Source: an uncultured SAR324 cluster bacterium (lineage in GTDB: Bacteria > SAR324 > NAC60-12). Taken from it: DNA of 41,587 nt. Positions 15,057-22,884 of this stretch are shown one piece after another; position 1 is the stretch's first letter; every line of letters starts with the position of its first letter. Below the pieces are notes generated by a model that was not told where the DNA came from, did not search any database, and saw only the letters and a program-made list of their open reading frames with translations. The stretch spans positions 1 through 41,587 of the forward strand of contig CABXOR010000009.1 in the NCBI GenBank assembly GCA_902513935.1, read 5' to 3'. A program made the translations under genes and the position numbers.

Positions 15057-15917
15057 TTATGTGATTAAATTTTCCTCAAGATATGAGTTTCTCAGATTTA
15101 CTCCAGTAAGATTTGCCTTACTCAGATTTGTTCCAGAAAGATTTGCTCCAGTAAGATTTGCTTTATTCAGATTAGCCTCAGTTAGATCTGCACCAGTCAG
15201 ATTTGCGTTAACCAGTTTTGTCCCAGTCAGATCTGCCTTAGTCAGATTAGATCCAGTCAGGTCAACTTTACTGAGATTTGTTCCAGAAAGATTTGCTCCA
15301 CTAAGATTTACGTTACTCAGATTAACTCCACTAAGATTTGTTCCAGAAAGATCTGCCTCACTCAGATTAGCCTCACTCAGATTAGCCTTTAACAGTTTTG
15401 CCTGTAGCAATTTTTGCGAATTTAAATATTCCTCGATAGATGTTTCCTTATCGTCCTCTGTTTTAGCATAATCTTCTTTAGCCGCCACAATATCATTAGC
15501 TTGCATAAAAGAGGCACCAATTATCATCCCTCCAATTAAAATCATTATAATACCCGCAATACCCGATGCAACTGTGAAATTTTCATTTCTAACTGTGCTG
15601 ATTGAAGACTCGAATAATTCATTCATTGCTTTTTCTTGTTTTTTATAATTCTTTTTTAATCCCTCCATTAAATCATTCAATTGTGCATCCACTTGTGCAA
15701 TTCTTTTCTTAGAAGCATTACTTTTTTTTAGGTTGTTTTTCATTGTATTAAACTTATCTTTAGTTTCTTTTATTTTACTAATTATAGCTTTCTCAGATTT
15801 TATTCTTTGTTCATCAAATCCAGATTCTACTTCACCTAAATAATATAACTCAACATAACCAAACCAACCTATTAGGGGCAAACCAATAAGTATTAGTAAA
15901 ATTCCAACAATTCTCAT
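15057..15917 (-). CDS. Membrane-anchored coiled-coil pentapeptide-repeat protein
   Basis: 286 residues from ATG 15917; TTG 15929 is an alternative start. A transmembrane segment (RIVGILLILIGLPLIGWFGY) is followed by a Lys/Glu-rich coiled coil (~35-105), a second transmembrane segment (GIAGIIMILIGGMIIGASFM), a linker, and about twenty A[DN]LS[GEK]-type pentapeptide repeats (~165-280) forming a right-handed quadrilateral beta-helix. If both hydrophobic segments span, the coil is periplasmic and the helix cytoplasmic. A module-A promoter lies ~150 bases upstream. The C-terminus may be cut by a frameshift (see 14984-15056). Pentapeptide folds mediate binding; no enzyme is visible. Confidence 0.85.
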   Translation of the reverse strand: MRIVGILLILIGLPLIGWFGYVELYYLGEVESGFDEQRIKSEKAIISKIKETKDKFNTMKNNLKKSNASKKRIAQVDAQLNDLMEGLKKNYKKQEKAMNELFESSISTVRNENFTVASGIAGIIMILIGGMIIGASFMQANDIVAAKEDYAKTEDDKETSIEEYLNSQKLLQAKLLKANLSEANLSEADLSGTNLSGVNLSNVNLSGANLSGTNLSKVDLTGSNLTKADLTGTKLVNANLTGADLTEANLNKANLTGANLSGTNLSKANLTGVNLRNSYLEENLIT

Positions 15918-16073
15918 GTTACCGTCCAAGTATCTATTAAAAGTTATTTAATTAGTTGTAAGGACTCATTCATTCCGCTTGAATCTGAAAATGCCTAAGT
16001 TAAAAAAACACCCTCCCATCAAGTCTTTCCTTAATGGTGCCTATTCCACTAGATGACAAAAGTTTATGAGTAC

Positions 16074-16190
16074 CCAATATATAACATCATTTGGTTTGTT
16101 TTACAAGAAAGTGGGGATTTTACTTGGAGGGTTGTCTGACTGTGAAGAATTAGTTGGTTATTCACAGGAGATGATGAGAGTGGTGTTGGA
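16074..16190. repeat. Module-A repeat between two repeat-protein genes
   Basis: A complete inverted copy. CCAATATATAACATCA and the promoter half face the pentapeptide gene. CTGTGAAGAATTAGTTGG...TTCACAG (inverted repeat 16140-16167) faces the 3' end of the Ser/Asn-rich lipoprotein gene. This arrangement equals that at 5598-5716. Confidence 0.85.
16078..16106 (-). promoter_or_regulatory. Sigma70-like promoter of the pentapeptide-repeat gene
   Basis: On the minus strand TTGTAA (16106-16101), 17 bases, TATATA (16083-16078). Unlike the other copies it leaves a leader of about 150 bases before the start codon. Confidence 0.6.
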
Positions 16191-16249
16191 AGTTAGGAGA
16201 GATGTTGCAATCGTCAATAGCATTCAATAGATTTATTTTTTAAATGAAT

Positions 16250-16678
16250 TTATCTGGAATTATTAATTGACGAATTAGAAATTGTGACATTTATTAATGT
16301 TTCATTTTTAATTATTGAGTTAGAGATTATTGAGTTAGAGATTATTGAATTATAAATTATTGAATTTGAAACAGAAGAATTTGAAACAGAAGAATTTGAA
16401 ACAGAAGAATCAGAAACAGTTGAATTATCGAGAATTGAGCAATTTGTAATTAATGAATCAGAAACAGAAGAATCAGAAACAGTTGAATTATCGATTGTCG
16501 AATTATCATTTATTGAATTATTGACTAAGTAACAATCAATTACTGCCTGCTTTTGGGGTGTTTGATCTACATGGGTGCTAGTGTCGTAAGTGCTACTTGA
16601 CAAGCTTTTTCCAGAACCGCAGGAAATGGTGGTGAGACTAAAACACGATAAGAGTAAAATGTAAATAATATTTTTCAT
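16250..16678 (-). CDS. Ser/Asn-rich lipoprotein with five-residue periodicity
   Basis: 142 residues. A lipoprotein signal, MKNIIYILLLSCFSLTTISC, is followed by a short linker with one free Cys (VIDC). From residue ~55 to the end there is a strict five-residue period, [SN]-[DN]-[ST]-x-[VI] (for example NSTVSDSSVSDSLITNCSI), with about eighteen turns. This looks like a pentapeptide-type beta-helix in which Val/Ile replaces the usual Leu/Phe core and Ser/Asn cover the outside. It is export-linked, perhaps a surface stalk or ice/ligand-binding spike. At DNA level GAATTTGAAACAGAA is tandemly repeated. AGG precedes the ATG. No known family is recognised. Confidence 0.75.
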   Translation of the reverse strand: MKNIIYILLLSCFSLTTISCGSGKSLSSSTYDTSTHVDQTPQKQAVIDCYLVNNSINDNSTIDNSTVSDSSVSDSLITNCSILDNSTVSDSSVSNSSVSNSSVSNSIIYNSIISNSIISNSIIKNETLINVTISNSSINNSR

Positions 16679-16750
16679 CTTTAACCTGAAACAAAACTAA
16701 AATTTTATTGGTTGATATAGGAAGTCCTGTGAAAGACCTCTAATCGAAAT

Positions 16751-16935
16751 GCAAGAATGGGGGAATTTACTCGGAAGTTTTGAGGGGAGGAGTATAAATG
16801 TGTTAACAGGACATTAAATTTTTAGTTGTCCCAAACTTCAAACATTTAACGAAGGAGTTGCGAATGTCTAGTCCGAAAATGATAGTGATTCTTCACCTTT
16901 AAAGTTTGGTGAGGAATCTCCATTAGTCAAAGAAT
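16751..16935. repeat. Repeat family B, copy 1
   Basis: About 185 bases matching 18711-18895. Shared blocks include GGGAGGAGTATAAATGTG (GGAGGAGTATAAATGTG in the other copy), TTGTCCCA, AAACA.(C)TA, GTGAATGTCTAGTC (GCGAATGTCTAGTC here), and a hairpin, GATTCTTCACC...GGTGAGGAATC (16887-16918). It lies between the divergent lipoprotein gene and the dehydrogenase gene. Confidence 0.75.
16864..16902 (+). CDS. Possible leader peptide in repeat B, copy 1
   Basis: Twelve codons, MSSPKMIVILHL, behind AAGGAG seven bases upstream. The stop lies inside the hairpin 16887-16918. Copy 2 encodes a related peptide (18817-18879). The shared start and strong ribosome site suggest translation, but this may also be a relic of a longer gene. 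Confidence 0.3.
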   Translation: MSSPKMIVILHL

Positions 16936-16999
16936 TCTCTTTCGTCTCCAGCACTTCCTTACGCTATACATATAAAATGTAAAACTAGAAAAAATATTT

Positions 17000-18061
17000 A
17001 TGACAAAAATAGTAAAAATAGCCTTAATTCCAGGTGACGGTATTGGTAAGGAAGTTATGCCGGAAGGTGTACGTGTACTTGAGGCTGCTGCTTCAAAGCA
17101 CGGTCTAAACCTAGAATGGACAGAATTTGACTGGTCTTGTGAAACCTATCTCGAGACCGGACAAATGATGCCTGAAGATGGCATCGATCAGTTACGCCCT
17201 TTCTATGCGGTGTACCTGGGTGCTGTTGGGTTCCCATCGGTCCCGGACCACGTATCTTTATGGGGCTTGTTGATTCCAATCCGTCGTGAATTTGATCAGT
17301 ACGTTAACTTAAGACCTTTGCGTTTGTTTGAAGGCGTTCCTTGTCCCTTAGCAAACAAGAAGCCCGGTGACATCGATTTTTACGTTGTACGTGAAAACGT
17401 TGAAGGTGAATATTCGGTGATTGGCGGAATTCAATATGAGGATACCGAACATGAGATCGTCACTCAGCAAAGTATTTTTACGCGCCGCGGTACCGATAGG
17501 ATCCTTAAATACGCCTTTGATTTAGTACAATCACGTGCTGCCAGGCATTTATCATCAGCAACGAAATCAAATGGTATTATCCATTCAATGCCGTACTGGG
17601 ATAAGCGTGTGAAAGAGATGGCCAAAAGCTATCTGGACGTAACCGTAGAGCAGTACTATATCGATATATTTACTGCTAACTTTGTACGCATGCCGGAGCA
17701 TTATGACGTAGTTGTTGCCAGTAATCTGTTTGGCGATATACTGTCCGATTTAGGTCCAGCGTGTACTGGAACCATAGCGATTGCTCCCTCGGCGAATATT
17801 AATCCAACACATGAATTCCCGTCGATGTTCGAACCGGTGCATGGTTCTGCCCCGGTTATTTACGGACAGAAAATTTCGAACCCGATAGGTGCAATTTGGG
17901 CAGGAGCAATGATGTTACAGCATCTTGGCCACACCGATGCACATGACATTATTATGAACGCTATTGAAACTGTTCTTTGTAGTGGTATGGAACTGACACC
18001 TGATATGGGCGGGAAAGGTAAAACTGAAGATCGTGGAAAAGCAATTGAGGATTCAGTCTGA
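17000..18061 (+). CDS. ttuC: Tartrate dehydrogenase-like (isocitrate/isopropylmalate dehydrogenase family)
   Basis: 353 residues, an NAD+/Mn2+-dependent beta-decarboxylating dehydrogenase of the cytoplasm. Family marks are the N-terminal ALIPGDGIGKEV, VSLWGLLIPIRREFDQYVNL with the tartrate-dehydrogenase style of substrate loop, YYIDIFTANFV, the metal-binding block VVASNLFGDILSDLGPA, and the NAD-site EPVHGSAP...NPIGAIWAGAMML. The LWGLLIPIRR.FDQYVNLRP block is typical of TtuC and close D-malate dehydrogenases, so D-malate is an alternative substrate. Length is normal. Base composition is less AT-rich than its neighbours, and repeat copies sit on both sides, so it is likely an acquired gene. There is no clear ribosome site before the ATG. 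Confidence 0.85.
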   Translation: MTKIVKIALIPGDGIGKEVMPEGVRVLEAAASKHGLNLEWTEFDWSCETYLETGQMMPEDGIDQLRPFYAVYLGAVGFPSVPDHVSLWGLLIPIRREFDQYVNLRPLRLFEGVPCPLANKKPGDIDFYVVRENVEGEYSVIGGIQYEDTEHEIVTQQSIFTRRGTDRILKYAFDLVQSRAARHLSSATKSNGIIHSMPYWDKRVKEMAKSYLDVTVEQYYIDIFTANFVRMPEHYDVVVASNLFGDILSDLGPACTGTIAIAPSANINPTHEFPSMFEPVHGSAPVIYGQKISNPIGAIWAGAMMLQHLGHTDAHDIIMNAIETVLCSGMELTPDMGGKGKTEDRGKAIEDSV

Positions 18062-18119
18062 TAATTTTGTGGCCGCAAGTAAGACAGTTTCTTAAGGAGT
18101 GTTCTGCAAGATCAAGAGG

Positions 18120-18185
18120 TTTTTTTGAAGGTTTTCTGGCTGCAAAGAATTAGTTGGGGTTTCCCACAGGCGAAGATGGGGTTGG
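18120..18185. repeat. Module-A remnant at the 3' ends of ttuC and the MORN gene
   Basis: GAAGGTTTTCTGGCTGCAAA and GAATTAGTTGGGGTTTCCCA, then CAGGCGAAGATGGGGTTGGT, match the inverted-repeat half of module A. It sits just 3' of the minus-strand MORN gene, as in the other cases. The promoter half is lacking. Confidence 0.65.
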
Positions 18186-18199
18186 TTATAGAAGATTCA

Positions 18200-18646
18200 T
18201 TACTGCTTTACTCCATTCACCCAATTTCCAATGATGTTTCCGTTTTTGTTGTATACTATTCCATTCCAAACTTCACCATTCTTGTATTCCCCCACGTACT
18301 TTCCGTCTTTGTTATATTTTTTTACGTTCCACATTTTCCCAACCTTGTATTCCCCCTCATATTTGTAACCACTAGGAAAAGTGAATGTTCCATGACCATC
18401 CTTTTTCCCTTTCTTCCATTCTCCCACATATTTTCTTCCATCAGGGAAAGTCATTATACCAAGGCCATTTGGTTTCCTGTTCCCAACTTCTCCCTTATAT
18501 TGGGGGTGGATGTCTTTATCGCCAAATTCTCTTAATTGAACACCAGAAGAAGTTTCCCACCCGTAAAGGATTTTTCCCTTATGGGAATTACCAAACAGTG
18601 GGGAAGTAAAAAGAAGGAGTGAGAAGATAATCAGTATATGTCTCAT
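18200..18646 (-). CDS. Small secreted MORN-repeat protein
   Basis: 148 residues. The signal peptide MRHILIIFSLLLFTSPLFGN is nearly the same as in the large MORN protein (MRHILILLSFLL). The mature start YGWETSSG, then GDK and HPQYKGEV, matches the MORN lipoprotein at 4830. Two to three complete MORN repeats (GLGIMTFPDGRKYVGEW, GHGTFTFPSGYKYEGEY) precede the shared cap WNGIVYNKNGNI...VNGVKQ. It thus looks like a chimera of the other two. AGGA precedes the ATG. The module promoter is at 18683-18711. Confidence 0.85.
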   Translation of the reverse strand: MRHILIIFSLLLFTSPLFGNSHKGKILYGWETSSGVQLREFGDKDIHPQYKGEVGNRKPNGLGIMTFPDGRKYVGEWKKGKKDGHGTFTFPSGYKYEGEYKVGKMWNVKKYNKDGKYVGEYKNGEVWNGIVYNKNGNIIGNWVNGVKQ

Positions 18647-18682
18647 AGAGATCCTTTTGGCAGTTATATTTGGAGAATCCCA

Positions 18683-18711
18683 AATATAACATCATTCGGT
18701 AGATTTTACAA
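18683..18711 (-). promoter_or_regulatory. Sigma70-like promoter of the small MORN gene
   Basis: On the minus strand TTGTAA (18711-18706), 17 bases, TATATT (18688-18683). This copy of the promoter half is joined to repeat family B instead of the usual distal half of module A. Confidence 0.65.
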
Positions 18712-18895
18712 GAATGTGAAAATTTACTTGGAAAGTTTTGGAAGGAGGAGTATAAATGTGGTGTGGGGATTTTAAAATTGTCCCATATTTTAAACAACTA
18801 ATGAAAGGAGGTGTGAATGTCTAGTCAGATAATGATGGTGATTCTTCCCCTTTATAGTTTGGTGAGGGATCACCTTTGATCAAAAAGTTTCATTT
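18711..18895. repeat. Repeat family B, copy 2
   Basis: Matches 16751-16935. It begins with the same AGAATGTGAAAATTTACTTGG stretch that ends the promoter half of module A, then turns into family-B sequence with GGAGGAGTATAAATGTG, ATGAAAGGAGGTGTGAATG and the hairpin 18840-18871. Confidence 0.75.
18817..18879 (+). CDS. Possible leader peptide in repeat B, copy 2
   Basis: Twenty codons, beginning MSSQIMMVILPLYSLV, with a near-perfect Shine-Dalgarno (AAAGGAGG) five bases upstream. The frame spans the hairpin 18840-18871. The start MSS.xM.VIL.L is kept in copy 1, with changes at codons that look like substitutions. Too short to be certain. Confidence 0.35.
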   Translation: MSSQIMMVILPLYSLVRDHL

Positions 18896-19219
18896 TCAGG
18901 TAAGGAAAGTTGTTTGAATATGATGGTATAACCATCTCACAAATAATTACATCCTTTCTTAATTTGGAAGGTTATTGGGATGATGTTTGAGGTGTGAATT
19001 TTCATTCATCATCCCTCTTATTAGCTGCTAATCTTAACTGCTTGCTCTAACTTCATTTGAAAATTTAATCCAACATGGGCACTTAGTTGTGTTCAGTCGA
19101 CAGGATATAAAAATTTGTTAACTGCACAAAAAAAGCAGTTTATAAAATTAAGTATTGTGTCGGCCTGGTTAAAAAGAATAAAATAATACTGTAATTATAA
19201 CCTTTTTAGATTAATACAA
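18896..19219. other. Intergenic boundary between island and backbone
   Basis: No gene, RNA or repeat is recognised. To the right, module repeats stop and gene density rises. Confidence 0.5.
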
Positions 19220-19537
19220 ATGAGTTACGTGATACATGTGACGGCAGTTGTTGAGGGCGATCTTGAGCAGATTGAGATTTTAATGAATGATTACCGTTGT
19301 AAATGTCTGGAAAACCAGATTGGAATGGAACAGTTTTTTGTTTGCCGGAGTGTGGAGCAGAAAAATGTTTTTCTCTATACGCAGGTATTTACAGATCAGG
19401 CAGCACACAAAATGCATCTCGAAGGGGAGGATCCTAAGTGGTTCTTTGAACAGATGTCCGAAAATAAATTCGAATTTCAAGGGCAATGGGTTGCAGGGAC
19501 TGAAATTGACTCCTCTGCAGGGCATGTCCTCAACTGA
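19220..19537 (+). CDS. Dimeric alpha/beta-barrel (antibiotic monooxygenase-like) protein
   Basis: 105 residues with the beta-alpha-beta-beta layout of ABM/YgiN-type proteins: strand YVIHVTAVVEGD, helix EQIEILMNDYRCKCLE, strands MEQFFVCRS and VFLYTQVFTDQAAHKMHLEG, and the typical late helix WFFEQMSENK. Such proteins act as small cytoplasmic monooxygenases or bind small ligands. Here the active-site residues cannot be assigned. It is monocistronic and has a weak ribosome site. Confidence 0.6.
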   Translation: MSYVIHVTAVVEGDLEQIEILMNDYRCKCLENQIGMEQFFVCRSVEQKNVFLYTQVFTDQAAHKMHLEGEDPKWFFEQMSENKFEFQGQWVAGTEIDSSAGHVLN

Positions 19538-19544
19538 CAAATAA

Positions 19545-19611
19545 GGAAGGGAGATAGAAAATAAGAGGAATTGTAACCTCGTTTCATTGGAAGAATAATT
19601 GTCTCCCTTCC
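19545..19611. other. Long inverted repeat after the ABM-like gene
   Basis: GGAAGGGAGA (19545-19554) pairs perfectly with TCTCCCTTCC (19602-19611). Inside, GAGG and CCTC (near 19565-19580) could form a second stem. It lies just 3' of the ABM-like gene and could be a terminator-like structure, although no T-tract follows. The rest of the gap to 19848 shows nothing I recognise. Confidence 0.4.
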
Positions 19612-19848
19612 ACTAAATTCCGTAATGCAACTGCAGAACTTAATTAATATGCCGCAGAATTACATTCACTTTAATGAGTGAATTCCCACTGCTCTCCACC
19701 TGATTTCCACTTCCTGTTTTTTTAAATAATTTTTCTTGCCAAGTTAGAATCTGGAAGAAGTTCGGCAAATTGATTGATATTTCTTGTAATTCATGACATA
19801 AAAGTAGTTCATTTTAAACTATAATTTACATATAAAACAAAAAAATAC

Positions 19849-21879
19849 ATGAAGGTTTCCAAATCCCTTTTGCTCCGCCTTTTATCCCTTTTATTCCTTT
19901 TTCCGTCCTTTTTAGCAGCACAAGATGAAAAGCAGAAGCTCACCGGCCCTGTCGTCAAGGGAATAGTAGAGCAGTTTGTCTCCATGCATTATGCTCAAAA
20001 ACCGCTGGACGATGAGATGTCTGCAAAGATCTTTAAGCTTTACCTGAACCGGCTGGATCCGGCACATTATTATTTTCTTGCAGCAGACGTGAATGAATAC
20101 CGTCAATTTGAAACACGTATTGACGATATGCTTCTGCGTGGAAAAGTAAAATTGGCTTTGGAAATTTTTGAACGCTTCAAAGTGCGTTTGTCAGAGCGCC
20201 TGGCGATGATGGAAGAATTTCTTGCTGAAGATTTTGATTTCGGCCGCGATGCAAACTGGACATTGGAGCGCGAAGATCTGCCTTATCCAGAAACAACAGA
20301 AGAGGCCAGGAAAATTTGGCGTACCAAAATCAAGTTTGATTTGTTGACCCTGAAGCTTGCTGATACCAGTATCAAAGATGGAAAAGAGCGCTTGATGAAG
20401 CGTGTACGTGGAATGTGGAAAGATTTTTCTCAGTATGAAAATGATGATGTTGTTTCGATATTCCTCAATTCAATGGCTGCAGCTTATGATCCTCACTCTT
20501 CCTATCTAGCGGCACAGGACCTGAAGAATTTTGACATTTCGATTAAACTCTCTCTTGAAGGTATCGGTGCGGTTTTGCGTTGGGAGGACGGCTACACGGT
20601 AGTAAATTCTATTGTTCCCGGTGGTGCGGCCGCAAGGCACGGGAAACTGAAAGCAGATGATAGAATTATTGCGGTTGCTCAGGGAGAAGAAGCTTTTGAA
20701 AGCGTCATTGATATGCGCCTCAGCAACGTGGTGCAGTTGATTCGTGGGAAACGCGGAACCAAGGTTGGACTGCAAATTCTGCGGAAAACGAAAAAAGGTT
20801 TTGACACGGTCAAATTAGTTATTGTCAGGGATAAAATAATTCTTAAAGACGGAGAAGCAAGAATGCAGATTTTTGAGTATCCTTCTCCGGAGGAAAACAA
20901 AACTGCACAAGAAACAAACCGAATTGGTGTGATAAAATTGCCGTCATTTTATGTTGATTTTAATGACCGCCGCAAAAATCCAAAAAATTACAAAAGCTCA
21001 TCAAGGGATGTAAAAAAGCATCTTAAAAAATTTGTACGGGAAAATGTTGAGGGAGTAATCCTAGATTTACGCAGCAACGGAGGAGGTGGACTTGATGAAG
21101 CAATCAATATGGCTGGACTCTTTATCGGTCATAATCCAGTGGTGATAGTTCGGCAGTCTGGAGGAAGACGGGTTACAGTTCACCGCAGTCGTGAGCAGGC
21201 AGTTTATGATGGGCCTCTGCTGATAATGCTCAATCGCTACAGTGCTTCTGCATCGGAAATTCTTGCAGGCGCCATGCACGATTACCAACGAGCAATTTTA
21301 GCAGGTGACACGACAACTTTTGGAAAAGGAACCGTACAGAATATCTTTCAGCTTCCGGAAGGTTATGGCGCATTGAAAGTTACCATCGCTCAATTCTACC
21401 GCGTTTCCGGATGGTCCACACAGAACCGCGGTGTTGAAACCAGTCTCGTATTACCTTCCCTCTTCAATGCCCGGGATATTGGTGAATCCACCTTGGACAA
21501 TGCTCTGCCCTGGCGCTCAATTGATCAGGTTTCTTATCGGGTTAGCGGGAATTTGAAAAAGGTTATTCCGAAACTGAAACAACTTTCAGAGAATAGAATT
21601 GCCAATTCTGATTTTTTCCAAAAAGTTAAAGATGATGTACAGGAATATTTGACAACAATAAAACCCCTGAAATACACCTCTATCCTGAAAATGCAGGAGG
21701 ACGATTTGCGTCGTAAAACACAGCGAGACCAGGAACTGGAAAGTGTGTTAGAGAAAGCTGAAGAAGACAATTCTGAAGATACAGAAATTGAGGAAGAAAA
21801 GCAGGAAATTCAGCTGGATGAGTACATGAAAGAAAGTCTGGGAATTCTGTCAGATTACATAAAACTGCAGAAAAAATAG
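19849..21879 (+). CDS. prc: Tail-specific (carboxy-terminal processing) protease
   Basis: 676 residues, close to E. coli Prc (about 680). It is a periplasmic serine protease of family S41 that trims the C-termini of envelope proteins. A signal peptide (1-24, ending FLAAQ) is followed by the N-terminal helical domain (HYAQKPLDDEMS, LDPAHYYF), a PDZ domain (about 240-330, with GIGAVLRW and IVPGGAAARHGKL), and the S41 core. The core has VEGVILDLRSNGGGGLDEA, the nucleophile Ser467 (SASASE), and Lys493 (FGKGTVQ). The Ser-to-Lys gap is one residue longer than in E. coli. A Prc-type C-terminal domain closes the protein. hpt follows 7 bases later, so the two probably form an operon. Confidence 0.95.
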   Translation: MKVSKSLLLRLLSLLFLFPSFLAAQDEKQKLTGPVVKGIVEQFVSMHYAQKPLDDEMSAKIFKLYLNRLDPAHYYFLAADVNEYRQFETRIDDMLLRGKVKLALEIFERFKVRLSERLAMMEEFLAEDFDFGRDANWTLEREDLPYPETTEEARKIWRTKIKFDLLTLKLADTSIKDGKERLMKRVRGMWKDFSQYENDDVVSIFLNSMAAAYDPHSSYLAAQDLKNFDISIKLSLEGIGAVLRWEDGYTVVNSIVPGGAAARHGKLKADDRIIAVAQGEEAFESVIDMRLSNVVQLIRGKRGTKVGLQILRKTKKGFDTVKLVIVRDKIILKDGEARMQIFEYPSPEENKTAQETNRIGVIKLPSFYVDFNDRRKNPKNYKSSSRDVKKHLKKFVRENVEGVILDLRSNGGGGLDEAINMAGLFIGHNPVVIVRQSGGRRVTVHRSREQAVYDGPLLIMLNRYSASASEILAGAMHDYQRAILAGDTTTFGKGTVQNIFQLPEGYGALKVTIAQFYRVSGWSTQNRGVETSLVLPSLFNARDIGESTLDNALPWRSIDQVSYRVSGNLKKVIPKLKQLSENRIANSDFFQKVKDDVQEYLTTIKPLKYTSILKMQEDDLRRKTQRDQELESVLEKAEEDNSEDTEIEEEKQEIQLDEYMKESLGILSDYIKLQKK

Positions 21880-21886
21880 AAAAAGG

Positions 21887-22432
21887 ATGAGTACGTATTC
21901 TTCGTCTGAGACAGAAATAGATATTTCCAAAAAAGAGATTTTGATTTCAAGCACCGAAATCAATCAGCGGGTGGCACAACTGGGAAGGGAAATTTCTGCG
22001 GATTATCAGGGACGGGAACTGCATCTGGTGGGAGTGCTCAATGGTGCCTTCATTTTCCTAGCAGACCTGGTACGACAAATTAACATACCCTGTAAGATCT
22101 GTTTTTTGCAGGCTTCCAGTTACAAAGATCAGAAAGTGAGTTCCGGAGAAGTGACACTGATGCACAACCTGGATTTAAGAGGAAAGGATGTTCTGGTGGT
22201 CGAGGATATTTTTGATACCGGATTGACCCTGAAATACGTTTTGGAAGATCTCCTGAGGCAAGAACCGAATTCGATAGAAGCATGTACATTGCTGAATAAA
22301 AAAATTCCGAATAAAGCTGAGGTAACAGTTAAATATGTCGGCTTTGATATTAGAGATCGTTTTGTGGTTGGTTATGGATTAGATTTTGCTGAAAGATATC
22401 GTGAAGTCCCGCACATTGCCTGCCTGGATTAA
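21887..22432 (+). CDS. hpt: Hypoxanthine phosphoribosyltransferase
   Basis: 181 residues, a cytoplasmic purine salvage enzyme (hypoxanthine or guanine plus PRPP gives IMP or GMP). The PRPP-binding motif VLVVEDIFDTGLTL (about 102-115), the N-terminal GVLNGAFIFLADL, the flexible-loop region SSYKDQKVSSGEV, and the C-terminal VGYGLDFAERYR are all present. AAAAAGG precedes the ATG, which lies 7 bases after the prc stop. Length and motifs are normal. Confidence 0.95.
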   Translation: MSTYSSSETEIDISKKEILISSTEINQRVAQLGREISADYQGRELHLVGVLNGAFIFLADLVRQINIPCKICFLQASSYKDQKVSSGEVTLMHNLDLRGKDVLVVEDIFDTGLTLKYVLEDLLRQEPNSIEACTLLNKKIPNKAEVTVKYVGFDIRDRFVVGYGLDFAERYREVPHIACLD

Positions 22433-22530
22433 AGATAAAGCCGGCGGTTTAGTTTTGTCTGAAATGTGAAGCAAGAATTATCACAGAGGAAAAAAAGTTT
22501 GTGAGTCAACGGATTTAAACTGTTGAAAAA

Positions 22531-22884
22531 TTAGCTTCTTCCATAATCATCTTCAAGACGTTCAATATCGTCTTCACCAAAATAATCTCCGGTTTGTATT
22601 TCAATAAAGCTCAAATCAACAGTACCGGGATTTTCAATACGGTGAGCTGAGCCACAGGGGATATTCACTGACTCGCCGCCTTTTTTGTTGAGTCTTTGTC
22701 CGTCAAGTGTTACGATGCCTTCTCCGGACACCACAAACCAGTGTTCTGCTCTTTTTTGATGTTTTTGCAGACTGAGTCGCTGAGCGGGGTAAACCACGAT
22801 TCGCTTTACTTTATAATCCGGCTCGTCCGCCAGAATCGTGTAAAAGCCCCACGGACGATGATCAGTTTCTGTATTTTGATTCAT
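22531..22884 (-). CDS. Cupin, mannose-6-phosphate isomerase type II C-terminal domain
   Basis: 117 residues with the cupin core seen at the C-terminus of bifunctional ManC/AlgA proteins: RPWGFYTIL, YKVKRIVVYPAQRLSLQKHQ with the metal-binding His residues (KH..RAEHW), then VVSGEGIVTLDG and VNIPCGSAHRIENPG. It is a stand-alone version without the nucleotidyltransferase part, and likely supplies mannose-6-phosphate isomerase activity or a related sugar-binding role in the cytoplasm. The end (GDYFGEDDIERLEDDYGR) is the family signature. Confidence 0.85.
   Translation of the reverse strand: MNQNTETDHRPWGFYTILADEPDYKVKRIVVYPAQRLSLQKHQKRAEHWFVVSGEGIVTLDGQRLNKKGGESVNIPCGSAHRIENPGTVDLSFIEIQTGDYFGEDDIERLEDDYGRS

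Noticed and set aside
15061..15471. Arg/Phe/Val-repeat frame on the plus strand
   Set aside because: It is the antisense shadow of the pentapeptide repeats; its regular look comes from their DNA repeat.
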